Positions 18,301-26,704 of a stretch of DNA of 51,876 nt are shown here, piece by piece. The DNA is from Flavobacterium sp. (lineage in GTDB: Bacteria > Bacteroidota > Bacteroidia > Flavobacteriales > Flavobacteriaceae): contig NZ_JAGNYF010000010.1 of assembly GCF_017985075.1 (NCBI RefSeq), positions 1 through 51,876 on the forward strand, in the 5' to 3' direction. The position numbers and the translations under genes were made by a program. Positions within the stretch are counted from its first letter, which is position 1. The number at the start of each line of letters is the position of its first letter. The notes beneath the pieces were generated by a model. The model had not been told where the DNA came from. It searched no databases and worked only from the letters and a program-made list of their open reading frames with translations.

Positions 18301-19317
18301 AAATCCGTTTGAACCAAATGTTGCTGGACCTGCAGTTAAATCACCATTATCTCCTTTCAACCAACATGCATTTGGTAAAAAAGTATCAAATGGTTCAACA
18401 CTAGGAAAAGTTGTAATAGGTGCGCAAGATGTAGTAAATGAACTTGGACCATTCCAGCCACTAAATTGACCCGTACTACAATTTGATCTCACAAAAATAT
18501 AATATGTTGTTTGTGGTAGTAAACTAGTTAAACTAGCATATATATTTGTTGTTGCAGTTCCAGCTGCAGTTGGAACAGTATTAGATGTAGAAACCACATA
18601 CTGATATCCAATACCTGGAGTTGGTGTAGCTGCATCCCAAGAAATATCTGCAGTAAACGCTGTAACATTTGCACTTACAACATTTAATGGCGCTAAACAT
18701 GAAGCAACACTTCCTGTTGCAACTAATAATGGTCTTTGATCAGTTATTGTTCCTGTTGTTTGTGTACAAGGAGCAGTTGAAGAGTCACTTATACTATAAA
18801 CAGTTTTATTTGTAGCAGTAGTTGAATTTGCACAACTCACATTTTCTGACCAAGCTCCTGATGCTAAACCTGCACAAACTTCTACTATAATATTAGAAGT
18901 ACCGTCCCATGCAAATGGAGTAGTTAATGTAAACATTACATTTCCTGTTGCAGAAGGTGTAAAATCAGTTGGTCCATAAACAACAGTTGCACCTGTTTCG
19001 AAAGTAGTAGTCAAAACAGTAGCTGTAGTACTTTTTAAGGAAATCGTATAATTTTCTTGTAAAGTACTTAAATTTAAAGCAGTAGCTACCCAGCCAATTT
19101 CAGTAATATTTCCTGCAACTAAACCAGCGCCTGTAAGCTCTGCGGCAGTATATAACATCTGAATGCGTTGTGTTTTAAAATAATCCTGTAATGGTGAAGG
19201 TGCGCCAGTTGATGAATTTGGGGTTCCATCATTCGAACCAACTACCACTGTGCCCGTTTGAGCAGTTATTTGCCAACATGTAAATAAGGCAAATAACCAT
19301 AAAGTAATTTTTTTCAT
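15391..19317 (-). CDS. Secreted mosaic adhesin with T9SS sorting domain (paralogue)
   Basis: 1308 aa. Signal peptide 1-20 (MKKITLWLFALFTCWQITAQ). Approximate order: N-terminal beta domain 20-205 (unlike the paralogue's); FN3 206-298; cleaved-adhesin-like 298-478 (KGDNGDLTAGPATFG); FN3 478-570; MAM-like 570-718; FN3 720-815; cleaved-adhesin-like 816-988 (PWTEGFEGLTTVG); FN3-like 988-1080; GEVED 1083-1220; type A sorting domain 1228-1308. From about residue 1000 to the end it is nearly identical to the 2000-aa protein, while the N-terminal parts differ, so the two genes share a recently duplicated or converted 3' half with different modules in front. It should be exported by the Sec and type IX systems to the cell surface. 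The ligand is unknown. Confidence 0.92.
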   Translation of the reverse strand: MKKITLWLFALFTCWQITAQTGTVVVGSNDGTPNSSTGAPSPLQDYFKTQRIQMLYTAAELTGAGLVAGNITEIGWVATALNLSTLQENYTISLKSTTATVLTTTFETGATVVYGPTDFTPSATGNVMFTLTTPFAWDGTSNIIVEVCAGLASGAWSENVSCANSTTATNKTVYSISDSSTAPCTQTTGTITDQRPLLVATGSVASCLAPLNVVSANVTAFTADISWDAATPTPGIGYQYVVSTSNTVPTAAGTATTNIYASLTSLLPQTTYYIFVRSNCSTGQFSGWNGPSSFTTSCAPITTFPSVEPFDTFLPNACWLKGDNGDLTAGPATFGSNGFYQDGFANNGFTGSFAYNIYLAAANDWIISPQFTIPATGYELKFDAAAANYGATTAVTDWESDDSVEVLVSSTGTTNWTVLSTFNASNVPSNTGSVNIIDLDAYSGQTVRFAYRVVEGTTNGAADLEFSVDNFQIRLTPSCIEPLGLVSASITSTGASISWDATSPVPSVGYEYFVSTTNTLPTTAGTATTNTFAVLTGLAPATTYYIFIRANCGSGALSPWSTSISFTTACASVTSFIQNFDAVTLPGFPVCWGKLGTGGSAYIDSFNANSTPNVLYMSSWSTTDLAVVKMQPVSNLGTGTHRLKLKIRGSWSTGGIIEFGYLTNPMDATTFVALTTMTAASLTYENMTFAPPVGTYSDYPAFRHTGAPSNSLLIDDVIWEAIPSCVEPTALVYANITSSGVDVSWTAPTTAPANGYQYVVSTSATLPSAAGTAVTNTFVSVSGLTPSTTYYIFVRAICSTTDASPWVGPVSFLTACVPVTTLPWTEGFEGLTTVGNSNFPPCWSKENGDWVSRNSNDTYSTSNNGTNFIRNSWSATNEIMWTPGFQLTAGTSYDFSSYIQGDNGDSWAVDYLVNSNQIATGATQLGTTYAIPGAGSSYAAQPYSKITRSFTPTTTGVYYFAIRLNEPTGGPWYASFDDFELKVTPNVIPTCATQLTATPNTTCGNFASQLSWAPVTDATGYYVTIGTTSGGTDIANAVSVSTTNYSFSGTINTQYFWKVVPFSGAGPATGCAIQSFTTVATGCYCASVPTSNDGTGITNATVGTTPFVIADVMYANNTTTAVAVEPGTNTNVQLTFATGFTYDINVWIDFNNDFDFNDAGELVKTGIACTDVEPNTVDASFLMPVTAPTGAHRMRIGTADAGQAPPAPCYSGSYGVTLDFTVDTTLGSNSFDTSNFVAYPNPVKDVLNLSYKSAISNVKVINLLGQEVVNAKANTNDVQVNMSALNAGVYIVNVTVDDTVHSIKVIKE

Positions 19318-19423
19318 TAGTAATTAATTTTATGTTAGTATAGTAAATAAACAAAAAAAATAAACATTAAGAAGAACAATTGTTAACAAATCGATAAAAA
19401 ACAAAAAATATCGATGAAAAACA

Positions 19424-19455
19424 AAAAAATCCCGATAAATCGGGATTTTTAATAT
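19424..19455 (-). terminator. Terminator of fabV
   Basis: AAAAAATCCCGA (19424-19435) pairs with TCGGGATTTTT (19440-19450) around TAAA, with A-rich sequence that becomes a U tract on the minus strand. It belongs to the same CCCGATAAATCGGG hairpin family as the two adhesin terminators. Confidence 0.85.
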
Positions 19456-19470
19456 TATTAATTTTAAATT

Positions 19471-20664
19471 TTATTTTGATATACTTGGAATAAATACCAT
19501 TTCTGTTGTATCTGCTTGATAATCTACACCTTCAAAACCAAAACCAAATAAACTATCAAAATCTTTCTTATATCCAGCTAAATCTCCAATTTCAGATAAA
19601 TTTTCAGTTGTAGCTACTTTCCATAATTTAGCCACTTGTTCTTGAACGTCATCGCGCATTTCCCAATCGTCAATTCTAATTCTTCCTTTTTCATCTGTTG
19701 GAATGGCGTTACCACTATATAATCTATCTGAATATAAACGTTGCATTTGTTCAATACAACCTTCATGAATACCATCCGCTTTCATTGTTTTATACAATAA
19801 TGAAATGTATAATGGAATTACTGGAATAGCAGAACTAGCTTGCGTTACCAATGCTTTATTTACAGAAACGTATGCTTTACAGTTTACACTTTCTAATTGC
19901 TTTGTAATTTCAAAAGCCGTAGCTTCTAAATGGTCTTTTGCACGACCAATTGTTCCTTTTCTATATACAGCTTCAGTAACTTCTGGACCAATGTAAGAAT
20001 ACGCTAATGTCATGGCGTCATTTGCTAAAACGCCTGCATCTTTTAAGGCATTCATCCACATTTGCCAATCTTCACCACCCATTACTACAACTGTATTATC
20101 AATATCGTCTTGATTTGCAGGCTCGATAGAAACTTCTGAAACATTTCCAGTATGAAAATCAACTGTTTTATTTGAGAATTTTCCACCAATTGGTTTTAAC
20201 GTTGAACGATGTAAAACTCCTGTAACAGGATGCATACGAACAGGTGAAGCCAAACTATATATTACTAAATCTACCTGACCTAAATCTTTTTTAATTATAT
20301 CGATGGTTTGCTGTTTTACTTCATTTGAAAAGGCATCTCCATTAATACTTTTTGCATATAAACCTGCTTTTTCTGCTTCCATTTCAAAAGCAGCAGAATT
20401 ATAATATCCAGGCGTAGCTGTTTTTCCTTCGCTTGGCTCTTTTTCAAAGAACACACCAATAGTAGATGCATCGCAACCGAATGCACTTGTAATTCTTGAG
20501 GCTAAACCAAAACCAGTAGAAGCACCAATTACTAAAACTTTTTTTGCACCCTCAATTTTACCTTTTGATTTTACATAGTCAATTTGATTTTTTACATTTT
20601 GAGCACAACCATCTGGATGAGCTGTTAAACATATAAATCCACGCATTCTTGGTTCGATAATCAT
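19471..20664 (-). CDS. fabV: FabV-type trans-2-enoyl-ACP/CoA reductase
   Basis: 397 aa, the usual FabV length. It performs the NADH-dependent last reduction of each fatty-acid elongation cycle. Seen: the N-terminal MIIEPRMRGFICLTAHPDGC, the long-form Rossmann motif KVLVIGASTGFGLASRI (43-58), and the catalytic pair of the Y-x8-K motif, Y234 and K243 (YRKGTIGRAK). FabV is intrinsically resistant to triclosan in the organisms studied, and no FabI gene is present in this window, although it could lie elsewhere. It is transcribed alone, with a -7 box TACTTTTG at 20712-20705 inside the end of recN and a terminator at 19424. Confidence 0.96.
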   Translation of the reverse strand: MIIEPRMRGFICLTAHPDGCAQNVKNQIDYVKSKGKIEGAKKVLVIGASTGFGLASRITSAFGCDASTIGVFFEKEPSEGKTATPGYYNSAAFEMEAEKAGLYAKSINGDAFSNEVKQQTIDIIKKDLGQVDLVIYSLASPVRMHPVTGVLHRSTLKPIGGKFSNKTVDFHTGNVSEVSIEPANQDDIDNTVVVMGGEDWQMWMNALKDAGVLANDAMTLAYSYIGPEVTEAVYRKGTIGRAKDHLEATAFEITKQLESVNCKAYVSVNKALVTQASSAIPVIPLYISLLYKTMKADGIHEGCIEQMQRLYSDRLYSGNAIPTDEKGRIRIDDWEMRDDVQEQVAKLWKVATTENLSEIGDLAGYKKDFDSLFGFGFEGVDYQADTTEMVFIPSISK

Positions 20665-20718
20665 AATTTTATATTTTATTGTTGTTGTATTTAAAAACTT
20701 GATACAAAAGTATACATT

Positions 20719-22371
20719 TTAATTTAATAATGTTTTAGCATGTGATAGTGCCGAATCTGTAATTTGCTTGCCAGATAACATTTCTGCAATTTCAATAATT
20801 CGTTCTTCAGAATTTAATTTTACAATTTTTGAAATCGTATTCTCTAAAATAGTTTCTTTTGAAACTTTATATTGCGAATCGCCTTTTGAAGCAATTTGCG
20901 GTAAATGTGTAATCGCAAAAACTTGTCGGTTGGCACTCATTTTTTTCATAATTTCTCCCATTTTTAATGCGATTTCTCCTGAAACTCCAGTATCTATTTC
21001 ATCAAATAAAATGGTAGGTAATTTAGAAAAATCAGCTAAAATTGCTTTGATTGCCAACATAATTCTTGACATTTCTCCACCAGATGCAACTTTTTTAAAC
21101 GAACCTAAACTGGTTCCTTTATTAGCAGAAAACAAAAGTTCTAATTCATCTGTTCCGTTAGAAAGAAACGAATTTGAAGTATTCAATTCCATTTTAAATT
21201 GCGAATCTGGCATACCTAATTCATACAAAATAGCAGAAATTTTAGAAATAAAAACAGGAATGGCTTCAATCCTATTATCTGATATTGTTTTAGAAATAGT
21301 GTTCAATTCAACTGTTTTCTGACTTAAATAATCCTTTAGTTGAAGTATTTTTTCATCTAAATTGTCTACTAAAAGTACTTTTTCTGAAAGTTGGTTTTGT
21401 ATTTCTAACAAGTCTTCAATTGAAGTAACTTGATGTTTCTTCTGTAAATCGTAAATAGCTTGTAATCGGTTTGAAATAAATTCTAATCGTTCTGGATTAT
21501 ACGTGTTTTTTTCAGCTAAATGAAATGTGGTATCTGCAATATCCTCTAATTCAATTAATGCCGATTGTAATCTTTCGAATATTTCTGCATACGAAGAAGA
21601 AAAACCAGCAATTTTTTGCAATGCATTTTTACAATCTTTAATCGAAGTTATAAATCCAAATTGCTCGTCAGTTGCGCTTGAAACTAATTTACTTAGCGTT
21701 TCTGTAATTAATTCAGAATTATTTAAACTCAGTAATTCGCCTTCTAATTCAGATTGTTCCTCCGGTTTTAAATTTACTTGTTCTAATTCATTTAACAAGT
21801 GTAAATTGTATTCTTGCGCTGTAAATAGTGCATTTTTATCCGAAATTGCTTGTTCTAATTCTTTAGATTTTAGTTTGAAATCGGATAATAAAATGGTGTA
21901 TTCATTTAGATTTTGGGCATTTGAACCCATTGCATCTAAAATTGAAATCTGATAATTTTGCTGTTCCAATTCACGCGTTTGATGCTGAGAATGAATATCG
22001 ATTAAATTTTCTGCTAAAAGTTGTAATTCCGATAAGTTAACTGGCGTATCATTTATAAACGCACGAGATTTTCCAGAAGGCAAAATTTCACGTCTAATTA
22101 TTGTGGTGTCTTCGAAATCTAAATCATTCGCTTCAAAAAGAGGTTTCAAATTGTATTTTGAGATTTCAAAACTGGCTTCCACTACGCATTTTTTTTCTTT
22201 ATCTTTTAGGGAAGATAAATCGGCACGATTTCCCATAATTAAACCCAAAGCACCTAATAATATCGATTTTCCCGCACCTGTTTCCCCTGTTATGGTAGCA
22301 AACTGATTGGAAAAATTAATATTAAGTTGCTCAATTAAGGCATAATTTTGAACTGATAAAGATAAAAGCAT
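20719..22371 (-). CDS. recN: DNA repair protein RecN
   Basis: 550-aa SMC-like ATPase that acts in double-strand-break repair with RecA. The Walker A motif GETGAGKS is at residues 29-36. The middle 300 residues are coiled-coil, rich in Leu, Glu and Lys. The C-terminal half has the ABC signature (VASGGEMSRIMLAIKAI) and Walker B (ILFDEIDTGVSG), followed by the H-switch region AITHLPQIASKG. It is the last gene of the bamD-rpoZ-coaBC-DUF4835-recN operon and begins 1 bp after the DUF4835 stop. Long open frames on the opposite strand inside this gene are artefacts of its codon use. Confidence 0.96.
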   Translation of the reverse strand: MLLSLSVQNYALIEQLNINFSNQFATITGETGAGKSILLGALGLIMGNRADLSSLKDKEKKCVVEASFEISKYNLKPLFEANDLDFEDTTIIRREILPSGKSRAFINDTPVNLSELQLLAENLIDIHSQHQTRELEQQNYQISILDAMGSNAQNLNEYTILLSDFKLKSKELEQAISDKNALFTAQEYNLHLLNELEQVNLKPEEQSELEGELLSLNNSELITETLSKLVSSATDEQFGFITSIKDCKNALQKIAGFSSSYAEIFERLQSALIELEDIADTTFHLAEKNTYNPERLEFISNRLQAIYDLQKKHQVTSIEDLLEIQNQLSEKVLLVDNLDEKILQLKDYLSQKTVELNTISKTISDNRIEAIPVFISKISAILYELGMPDSQFKMELNTSNSFLSNGTDELELLFSANKGTSLGSFKKVASGGEMSRIMLAIKAILADFSKLPTILFDEIDTGVSGEIALKMGEIMKKMSANRQVFAITHLPQIASKGDSQYKVSKETILENTISKIVKLNSEERIIEIAEMLSGKQITDSALSHAKTLLN

Positions 22372-22372
22372 A

Positions 22373-23257
22373 TTACCTTATTTTATTCCATTTGGAAGAA
22401 TTTAACGGAGAAATGGTAGCTAAATTTTCTCTAACTTTAACTGTATCAATACCTGGTCCGCCATTAAATATATCTACAATTTCGTCTGTTTTAGTATCAA
22501 AAAAGGTTCTTGCTAAAAGCGAATTTGGTCTTACTTTGTGCACTTTAAGTAAAGTATCTATAGCATTTACGATACCTAATTTTCCTTGTTTTAAATCGTC
22601 TGCCATTTTATCCAATCCATTGATGTGATATTCATACAACGTTTCTCTGTATGCATCAAACGTATTTGACATTAAATCTGAAATCAAATTAAATCGTGTT
22701 GTTTTTTTACCCGTTTGCACCCAACCTGAAAACCCACTCGATTGTGCCACATTGGTAATATTTAAAGCCGTTTCATAAGAATCTGTTCCACCTTTATCTG
22801 AAAATGTATCTGCATCAGAAGCAATGATAACATTGGCATAAAACGATAAAACCGAAACTAAATTTGATGTAAATGCATTTTGATCATAAATTAAATTTTC
22901 AAATTCAATATATTTAAAACTTATATCTTTATCGTTAATATTTAGAATTGGAGTAGTAAATGTACTATTATATACAGGACGCGAAGAGTTTACTTGCAAC
23001 GACGCTTCGAAATTATTACTTTCAAATTTAGTTACGATGAAGAAAAACGAACAATTTATTTTTTCATTTTGTTTCACTACTTTTTCGGAAAATTTAGTGT
23101 TGTTTAAAAAATCAAAAACCTGTTTTTCCAAATTCTTAAAAATCTGAGGATTTACACTGGTAACTTGATCTGTATTAATAGAAACAATAGCTTTTAATTC
23201 TTGCGAATTAGCACAAAAAACACTTAAAAAAAGGAATACTAAAAATTTAATTCGCAT
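22373..23257 (-). CDS. DUF4835 family protein, exported
   Basis: 294 aa with a signal peptide (MRIKFLVFLFLSVFCANSQ, cleavage near residue 19-20). The body has features I recall from the Bacteroidota-specific DUF4835 family: NTDQV near the N-terminus, FLNNTKFSEK, and repeated beta-strand-like segments; the end reads ISPLNSSKWNKI. The family is generally placed between coaBC and recN, as here, and its function is not established; some annotations link it to type IX secretion. It overlaps the 3' end of coaBC by 11 bp, which implies translational coupling. Probably periplasmic. Confidence 0.85.
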   Translation of the reverse strand: MRIKFLVFLFLSVFCANSQELKAIVSINTDQVTSVNPQIFKNLEKQVFDFLNNTKFSEKVVKQNEKINCSFFFIVTKFESNNFEASLQVNSSRPVYNSTFTTPILNINDKDISFKYIEFENLIYDQNAFTSNLVSVLSFYANVIIASDADTFSDKGGTDSYETALNITNVAQSSGFSGWVQTGKKTTRFNLISDLMSNTFDAYRETLYEYHINGLDKMADDLKQGKLGIVNAIDTLLKVHKVRPNSLLARTFFDTKTDEIVDIFNGGPGIDTVKVRENLATISPLNSSKWNKIR

Positions 23258-24458
23258 ATTTTTTTACAATTAGGTTAACAATATCTTCGGCAACTAATTC
23301 TTTTGATTTTAAAGGAATATCAAATATATTAAAATCTTTATCAATAAACGTTACTTTGTTGGTTGGTTTTCCAAATCCTGCACCTTCATCGTTTAGAGAA
23401 TTCAAGACGATAACATCTAAATTCTTTTTTTGGATTTTACTTTTGGCATTTTCAATTTCATTTTCTGTTTCTAAAGCAAATCCAATTAAAAATTGATTCT
23501 TTTTAATTTGACCTAAAGATAATAAAATATCTTTATTCTTTTCCAATTCTATAGTAAACGTAGCTTCATCCTTTTTTATTTTCTGAGAAGCAATATTTTT
23601 TGGTTTATAATCGGCAACTGCTGCTGCTGCGATTACGACATCTGTATTTTCAAAATAGTGATGACAAGCAGCAAACATTTCGTCAGCTGAAGTAACTCTG
23701 ATAATTGACACTAAACTATGATTCAATTGCATATGAGTTGGACCTGAAACCAATACCACTTCTGCGCCTAAATTTGCAGCTGCAAGTGCAATATCATATC
23801 CCATTTTTCCTGTAGAATGATTACCAATAAATCGAACTGGATCTATGGCTTCATATGTAGGACCTGCAGTTACTAAAACTTTTTTACCTTTTAGTGGTAA
23901 TTTACTTTCGATATCTTTTTCAATAAATTGAAGTATGTTTTCTGGCTCAGCCATTCTTCCTTCACCACTTAAACCACTAGCTAATTCACCGCTTTCAGCA
24001 GGAATTATTGTATTTCCAAAACCTCTTAAAGTTTCGAAATTCATTATCGTTGTGGGATGAATGTACATATCTAAATCCATTGCTGGAGCAAAATAAACAG
24101 GACATTTTGCAGATAAATAAGTAGCTAAAAGCAAGTTATCACAAGCTCCTGAAGCCATTTTAGAAAGTGTATTCGCTGTAGTTGGAGCTATAATCATAAA
24201 ATCGGCCCAAAGGGCTAATTCTACGTGGTTGTTCCAAGTTGCATTTTCATCTTCTTTATTGTAAAAAGTAGAAAATACAGGATTTTTTGAAAGTGTCGAT
24301 AAAGTTAAGGGTGTAACAAAATCAACAGAAGCAGGTGTCATGACAACTTGTACATGTGCACCTGCTTTTATAAGTAATCTAACCAATGAGGCTGTTTTAT
24401 AAGCTGCAATTCCGCCAGAAATACCCAGCAAAACATTTTTACCCTTTAAAACAGACAT
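23247..24458 (-). CDS. coaBC: Bifunctional phosphopantothenoylcysteine decarboxylase/phosphopantothenate--cysteine ligase
   Basis: 403 aa. The flavoprotein decarboxylase half (CoaC, 1-185) has GGIAAYKTASLVRLL, catalytic-histidine region WNNHVELALWAD and the substrate clamp APAMDLDMY, where most bacteria have Asn in PAMN. The ligase half (CoaB, 190-403) has VLVTAGPTYEAIDPVRFIGN, HSTGKMGYDIA and AAAVADYKP. Together they make 4'-phosphopantetheine from phosphopantothenate and cysteine. With coaE at 7494, two CoA-pathway genes are in the window. The gene follows rpoZ by 15 bp and overlaps DUF4835. Confidence 0.96.
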   Translation of the reverse strand: MSVLKGKNVLLGISGGIAAYKTASLVRLLIKAGAHVQVVMTPASVDFVTPLTLSTLSKNPVFSTFYNKEDENATWNNHVELALWADFMIIAPTTANTLSKMASGACDNLLLATYLSAKCPVYFAPAMDLDMYIHPTTIMNFETLRGFGNTIIPAESGELASGLSGEGRMAEPENILQFIEKDIESKLPLKGKKVLVTAGPTYEAIDPVRFIGNHSTGKMGYDIALAAANLGAEVVLVSGPTHMQLNHSLVSIIRVTSADEMFAACHHYFENTDVVIAAAAVADYKPKNIASQKIKKDEATFTIELEKNKDILLSLGQIKKNQFLIGFALETENEIENAKSKIQKKNLDVIVLNSLNDEGAGFGKPTNKVTFIDKDFNIFDIPLKSKELVAEDIVNLIVKKYAN

Positions 24459-24473
24459 TAATTAAAATTTATA

Positions 24474-24788
24474 TTATTTAGTATCTCTATGATAAATTTT
24501 ATCTTCTAACCATTCTTGAACAGCTAAAGCATGTGGTTTAGGCAATTTTTCGTAATATTTAGAAACTTCAATTTGTTCTTTATTCTCGAAAACTTCTTCT
24601 AAACTATCATTATAAGTAGCAAATTCGTCAAGCTTATCTAATAATTCTTTTTTAATTTCAGAATTAATTTGATTTGCTCTTCTTGCTATTATAGTAATTG
24701 CTTCATATACATTTCCAGTTGGTTCTTCAATTACACTTTTGTTGTAAGTTATTGTGTTTACTGGAGCATTTGTTTTCTTTAAATCCAT
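24474..24788 (-). CDS. rpoZ: RNA polymerase omega-like subunit
   Basis: A 104-aa protein of the Rpb6/omega family as found in Bacteroidota. The core NVYEAITIIARRANQINSEIKKEL matches the omega helix that clamps the beta-prime subunit. The C-terminal half (EEVFENKEQIEVSKYYEKLPKP) is an acidic extension typical of the phylum's version. Its position between bamD and coaBC is conserved in flavobacteria. The bamD stop lies 8 bp upstream of its ATG. Confidence 0.9.
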   Translation of the reverse strand: MDLKKTNAPVNTITYNKSVIEEPTGNVYEAITIIARRANQINSEIKKELLDKLDEFATYNDSLEEVFENKEQIEVSKYYEKLPKPHALAVQEWLEDKIYHRDTK

Positions 24789-24796
24789 AATAATGA

Positions 24797-25603
24797 TTAA
24801 TTTGTATATTGTTTCAATTCTTTTTCTAAGGTTTCAAGCATTTTATTTGATTTCTCTAAATACTTGGTATCTGCTTTAAATTTAACCAAATTTTGGTAAT
24901 ACGTTTTAGCTGAATTTAATCTTTCTTGTTTTTTTGAAGGAATACTATTTGTTGCTAATTTGAACATAGCATCATATTTATAAAACAAAGCATCTTCTTT
25001 ATATTTTGAACCTGGAAAATTAAACACGAAATTATCTAACGCAATGATAGCTGCATTATAATCTCTTGTGAATTCACCAATTGTATTGTATTGTTTTGCG
25101 ATTTCAAATGCTTTAAGCTCTAATTTTTCAGATAGCTCTTTTACAATTTCATTTGCTCTTGGTAAAAAAGTAGAATTTGGATATTTATTCACAAAAACTT
25201 GAATTTTACTTAATGCTTTATCCGTATCCACTTGATCTAAACTATAAATCGGAGATACTTTACTGTAACATTCTGCACCTAAAAAAGCAGCTTCTTCAGC
25301 AAAAGTACTTTTTGGATAACTACTTGCAAAACTTTCAAACTGATATGCTGCTGAAATATATTGTTTGGTATTATATAATGCTTTAGCATAATTATAAAAA
25401 GGCATTTCCCCTTGAGGTTTTCCTCTATATGATGAAGCATATTGTTCAAACAATCTTATTGCTTTAGAATACTTTTTCTTCTCAATTTGTTGTGTAAATA
25501 CTTTTGTTTTGAATTCTACATCATCTGATTTCATAGCTCTTTGATAAGGGCTACAAGATGAAATAGAAAGTACTACTAAAAGTATGTATATAAATTTGTT
25601 CAT
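24797..25603 (-). CDS. bamD: Outer membrane protein assembly factor BamD
   Basis: 268-aa lipoprotein of the beta-barrel assembly machine. The start at 25603 is chosen because it gives a proper lipoprotein signal peptide, MNKFIYILLVVLSISSCSP, with the lipobox cysteine at residue 17; an upstream ATG at 25651 would lie on the promoter -7 box (25656-25649). The rest is a run of TPR-like helices: FEQYASSYRGKPQGEMPFYN, FASSYPKSTFAEEAAFLGAE, FVNKYPNSTFLPRANEI and FVFNFPGSKYKEDALF. It should sit in the inner leaflet of the outer membrane bound to BamA. First gene of the operon that ends with recN. Confidence 0.94.
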   Translation of the reverse strand: MNKFIYILLVVLSISSCSPYQRAMKSDDVEFKTKVFTQQIEKKKYSKAIRLFEQYASSYRGKPQGEMPFYNYAKALYNTKQYISAAYQFESFASSYPKSTFAEEAAFLGAECYSKVSPIYSLDQVDTDKALSKIQVFVNKYPNSTFLPRANEIVKELSEKLELKAFEIAKQYNTIGEFTRDYNAAIIALDNFVFNFPGSKYKEDALFYKYDAMFKLATNSIPSKKQERLNSAKTYYQNLVKFKADTKYLEKSNKMLETLEKELKQYTN

Positions 25604-25648
25604 ATTTGATGTTACATTACGCCTTTGCGCAGTTTGAAAAAGCAACTG

Positions 25649-25678
25649 CAAAGGTAGATATATTTTTACGTTTTACAA
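25649..25678 (-). promoter_or_regulatory. Promoter of bamD-rpoZ-coaBC-DUF4835-recN
   Basis: On the minus strand TTG at 25678-25676, exactly 19 bp, then TACCTTTG at 25656-25649: a full match to the Bacteroidota consensus. It lies 46 bp before the bamD ATG and excludes the longer start at 25651. Confidence 0.85.
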
Positions 25679-25687
25679 AAAAGATTT

Positions 25688-26566
25688 TTATCCTAAATTT
25701 TTAATAAAATTAGACAATCTTACAGATAAATTTTCGTCTACATTCACCAAGGGTAAACGCACTGTGTTTTCAGATAAACCTAAGTGTTTAAAGACTTCTT
25801 TAATACCAGCAGGATTTCCTTGTTCGAAAATCATATCAATAGAATCGGCTAATTTGTAATGTAATTTATAAGCTTCATCTACTTTTTTGTTTAATCCCAA
25901 TCGAACCATTTCTGAAAATTCTTTTGGAAAACCTTCTCCAATTACAGAAATTACTCCAGCTCCACCAGCTAAAACCATTGGCAAAGTAATCATATCATCA
26001 CCAGAAATTACTAAAAAGCCTTCCGGTTTGGTTTGAATTAATTTCATTGCTTGCACAATATCGCCAGCGGCTTCTTTAATTCCAATAATTTTTTTAAAAT
26101 CGTTTGCTAAACGTATCACTGTAGCAGGCAACATATTACTTGATGTTCTTCCTGGTACATTATAAACTATAATTGGTATTGGAGATGCTTCAGAAACGGC
26201 TTTAAAATGCTGATAAATACCTTCTTGTGTAGGTTTATTATAATAAGGCGAAACAGACAAAATAGCAGCAAACAGAGATAAATCTCTTGTCTTTAATTCC
26301 TCAACCACTTTTGCAGTATTGTTACCTCCTACCCCTAAAACCATTGGTACTCTGCCTTTATTTGCAGCAACAATAGTTTGTATAACGACTTCTTTTTCTT
26401 CTGCATTTAATGTTGCGCTTTCTGCAGTAGTTCCTAATATTACTAAATATTCTACTCCGCCTTCAATTACATGGTTTGTAATTTTCGTTAACGCTTCTGT
26501 ATCAACAGAAAAATCTTTTTTAAAAGGCGTTACCAAAGCTACACCAGTACCTATTAATGATTGCAT
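25688..26566 (-). CDS. dapA: 4-hydroxy-tetrahydrodipicolinate synthase
   Basis: 292 aa, a TIM-barrel aldolase that joins pyruvate and aspartate semialdehyde in the first step to diaminopimelate and lysine. Seen: [10 protein letters not shown] at the start, the pyruvate-binding GTTAESATL (45-53), Y135 in [11 protein letters not shown] and the Schiff-base lysine K164 in [10 protein letters not shown] -7-like box TAATTTTG is on the minus strand at 26664-26657, about 90 bp upstream. The gene ends 85 bp before bamD starts and appears to be its own unit; its message may continue into the bamD promoter region since no terminator is seen. Confidence 0.96.
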   Translation of the reverse strand: MQSLIGTGVALVTPFKKDFSVDTEALTKITNHVIEGGVEYLVILGTTAESATLNAEEKEVVIQTIVAANKGRVPMVLGVGGNNTAKVVEELKTRDLSLFAAILSVSPYYNKPTQEGIYQHFKAVSEASPIPIIVYNVPGRTSSNMLPATVIRLANDFKKIIGIKEAAGDIVQAMKLIQTKPEGFLVISGDDMITLPMVLAGGAGVISVIGEGFPKEFSEMVRLGLNKKVDEAYKLHYKLADSIDMIFEQGNPAGIKEVFKHLGLSENTVRLPLVNVDENLSVRLSNFIKNLG

Positions 26567-26704
26567 ATTATATTTTTTAAGTTTTTTAAAATATTTTAAT
26601 AATTCAGAAATAAATTCAGAATAATTTTATAAATCATTGTAACTTTACATCTTTTACAAAATTAAAGTAATCTATTCGAATAAATGACATTCAAAAGTAA
26701 AAAT

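Noticed and set aside
20768-21322. 184-aa open frame on the plus strand inside recN
   Set aside because: Shadow of recN codon use; product has no domain, promoter or sensible composition.
21527-21952. 141-aa open frame on the plus strand inside recN
   Set aside because: Same reason; lies opposite the coiled-coil region of recN.
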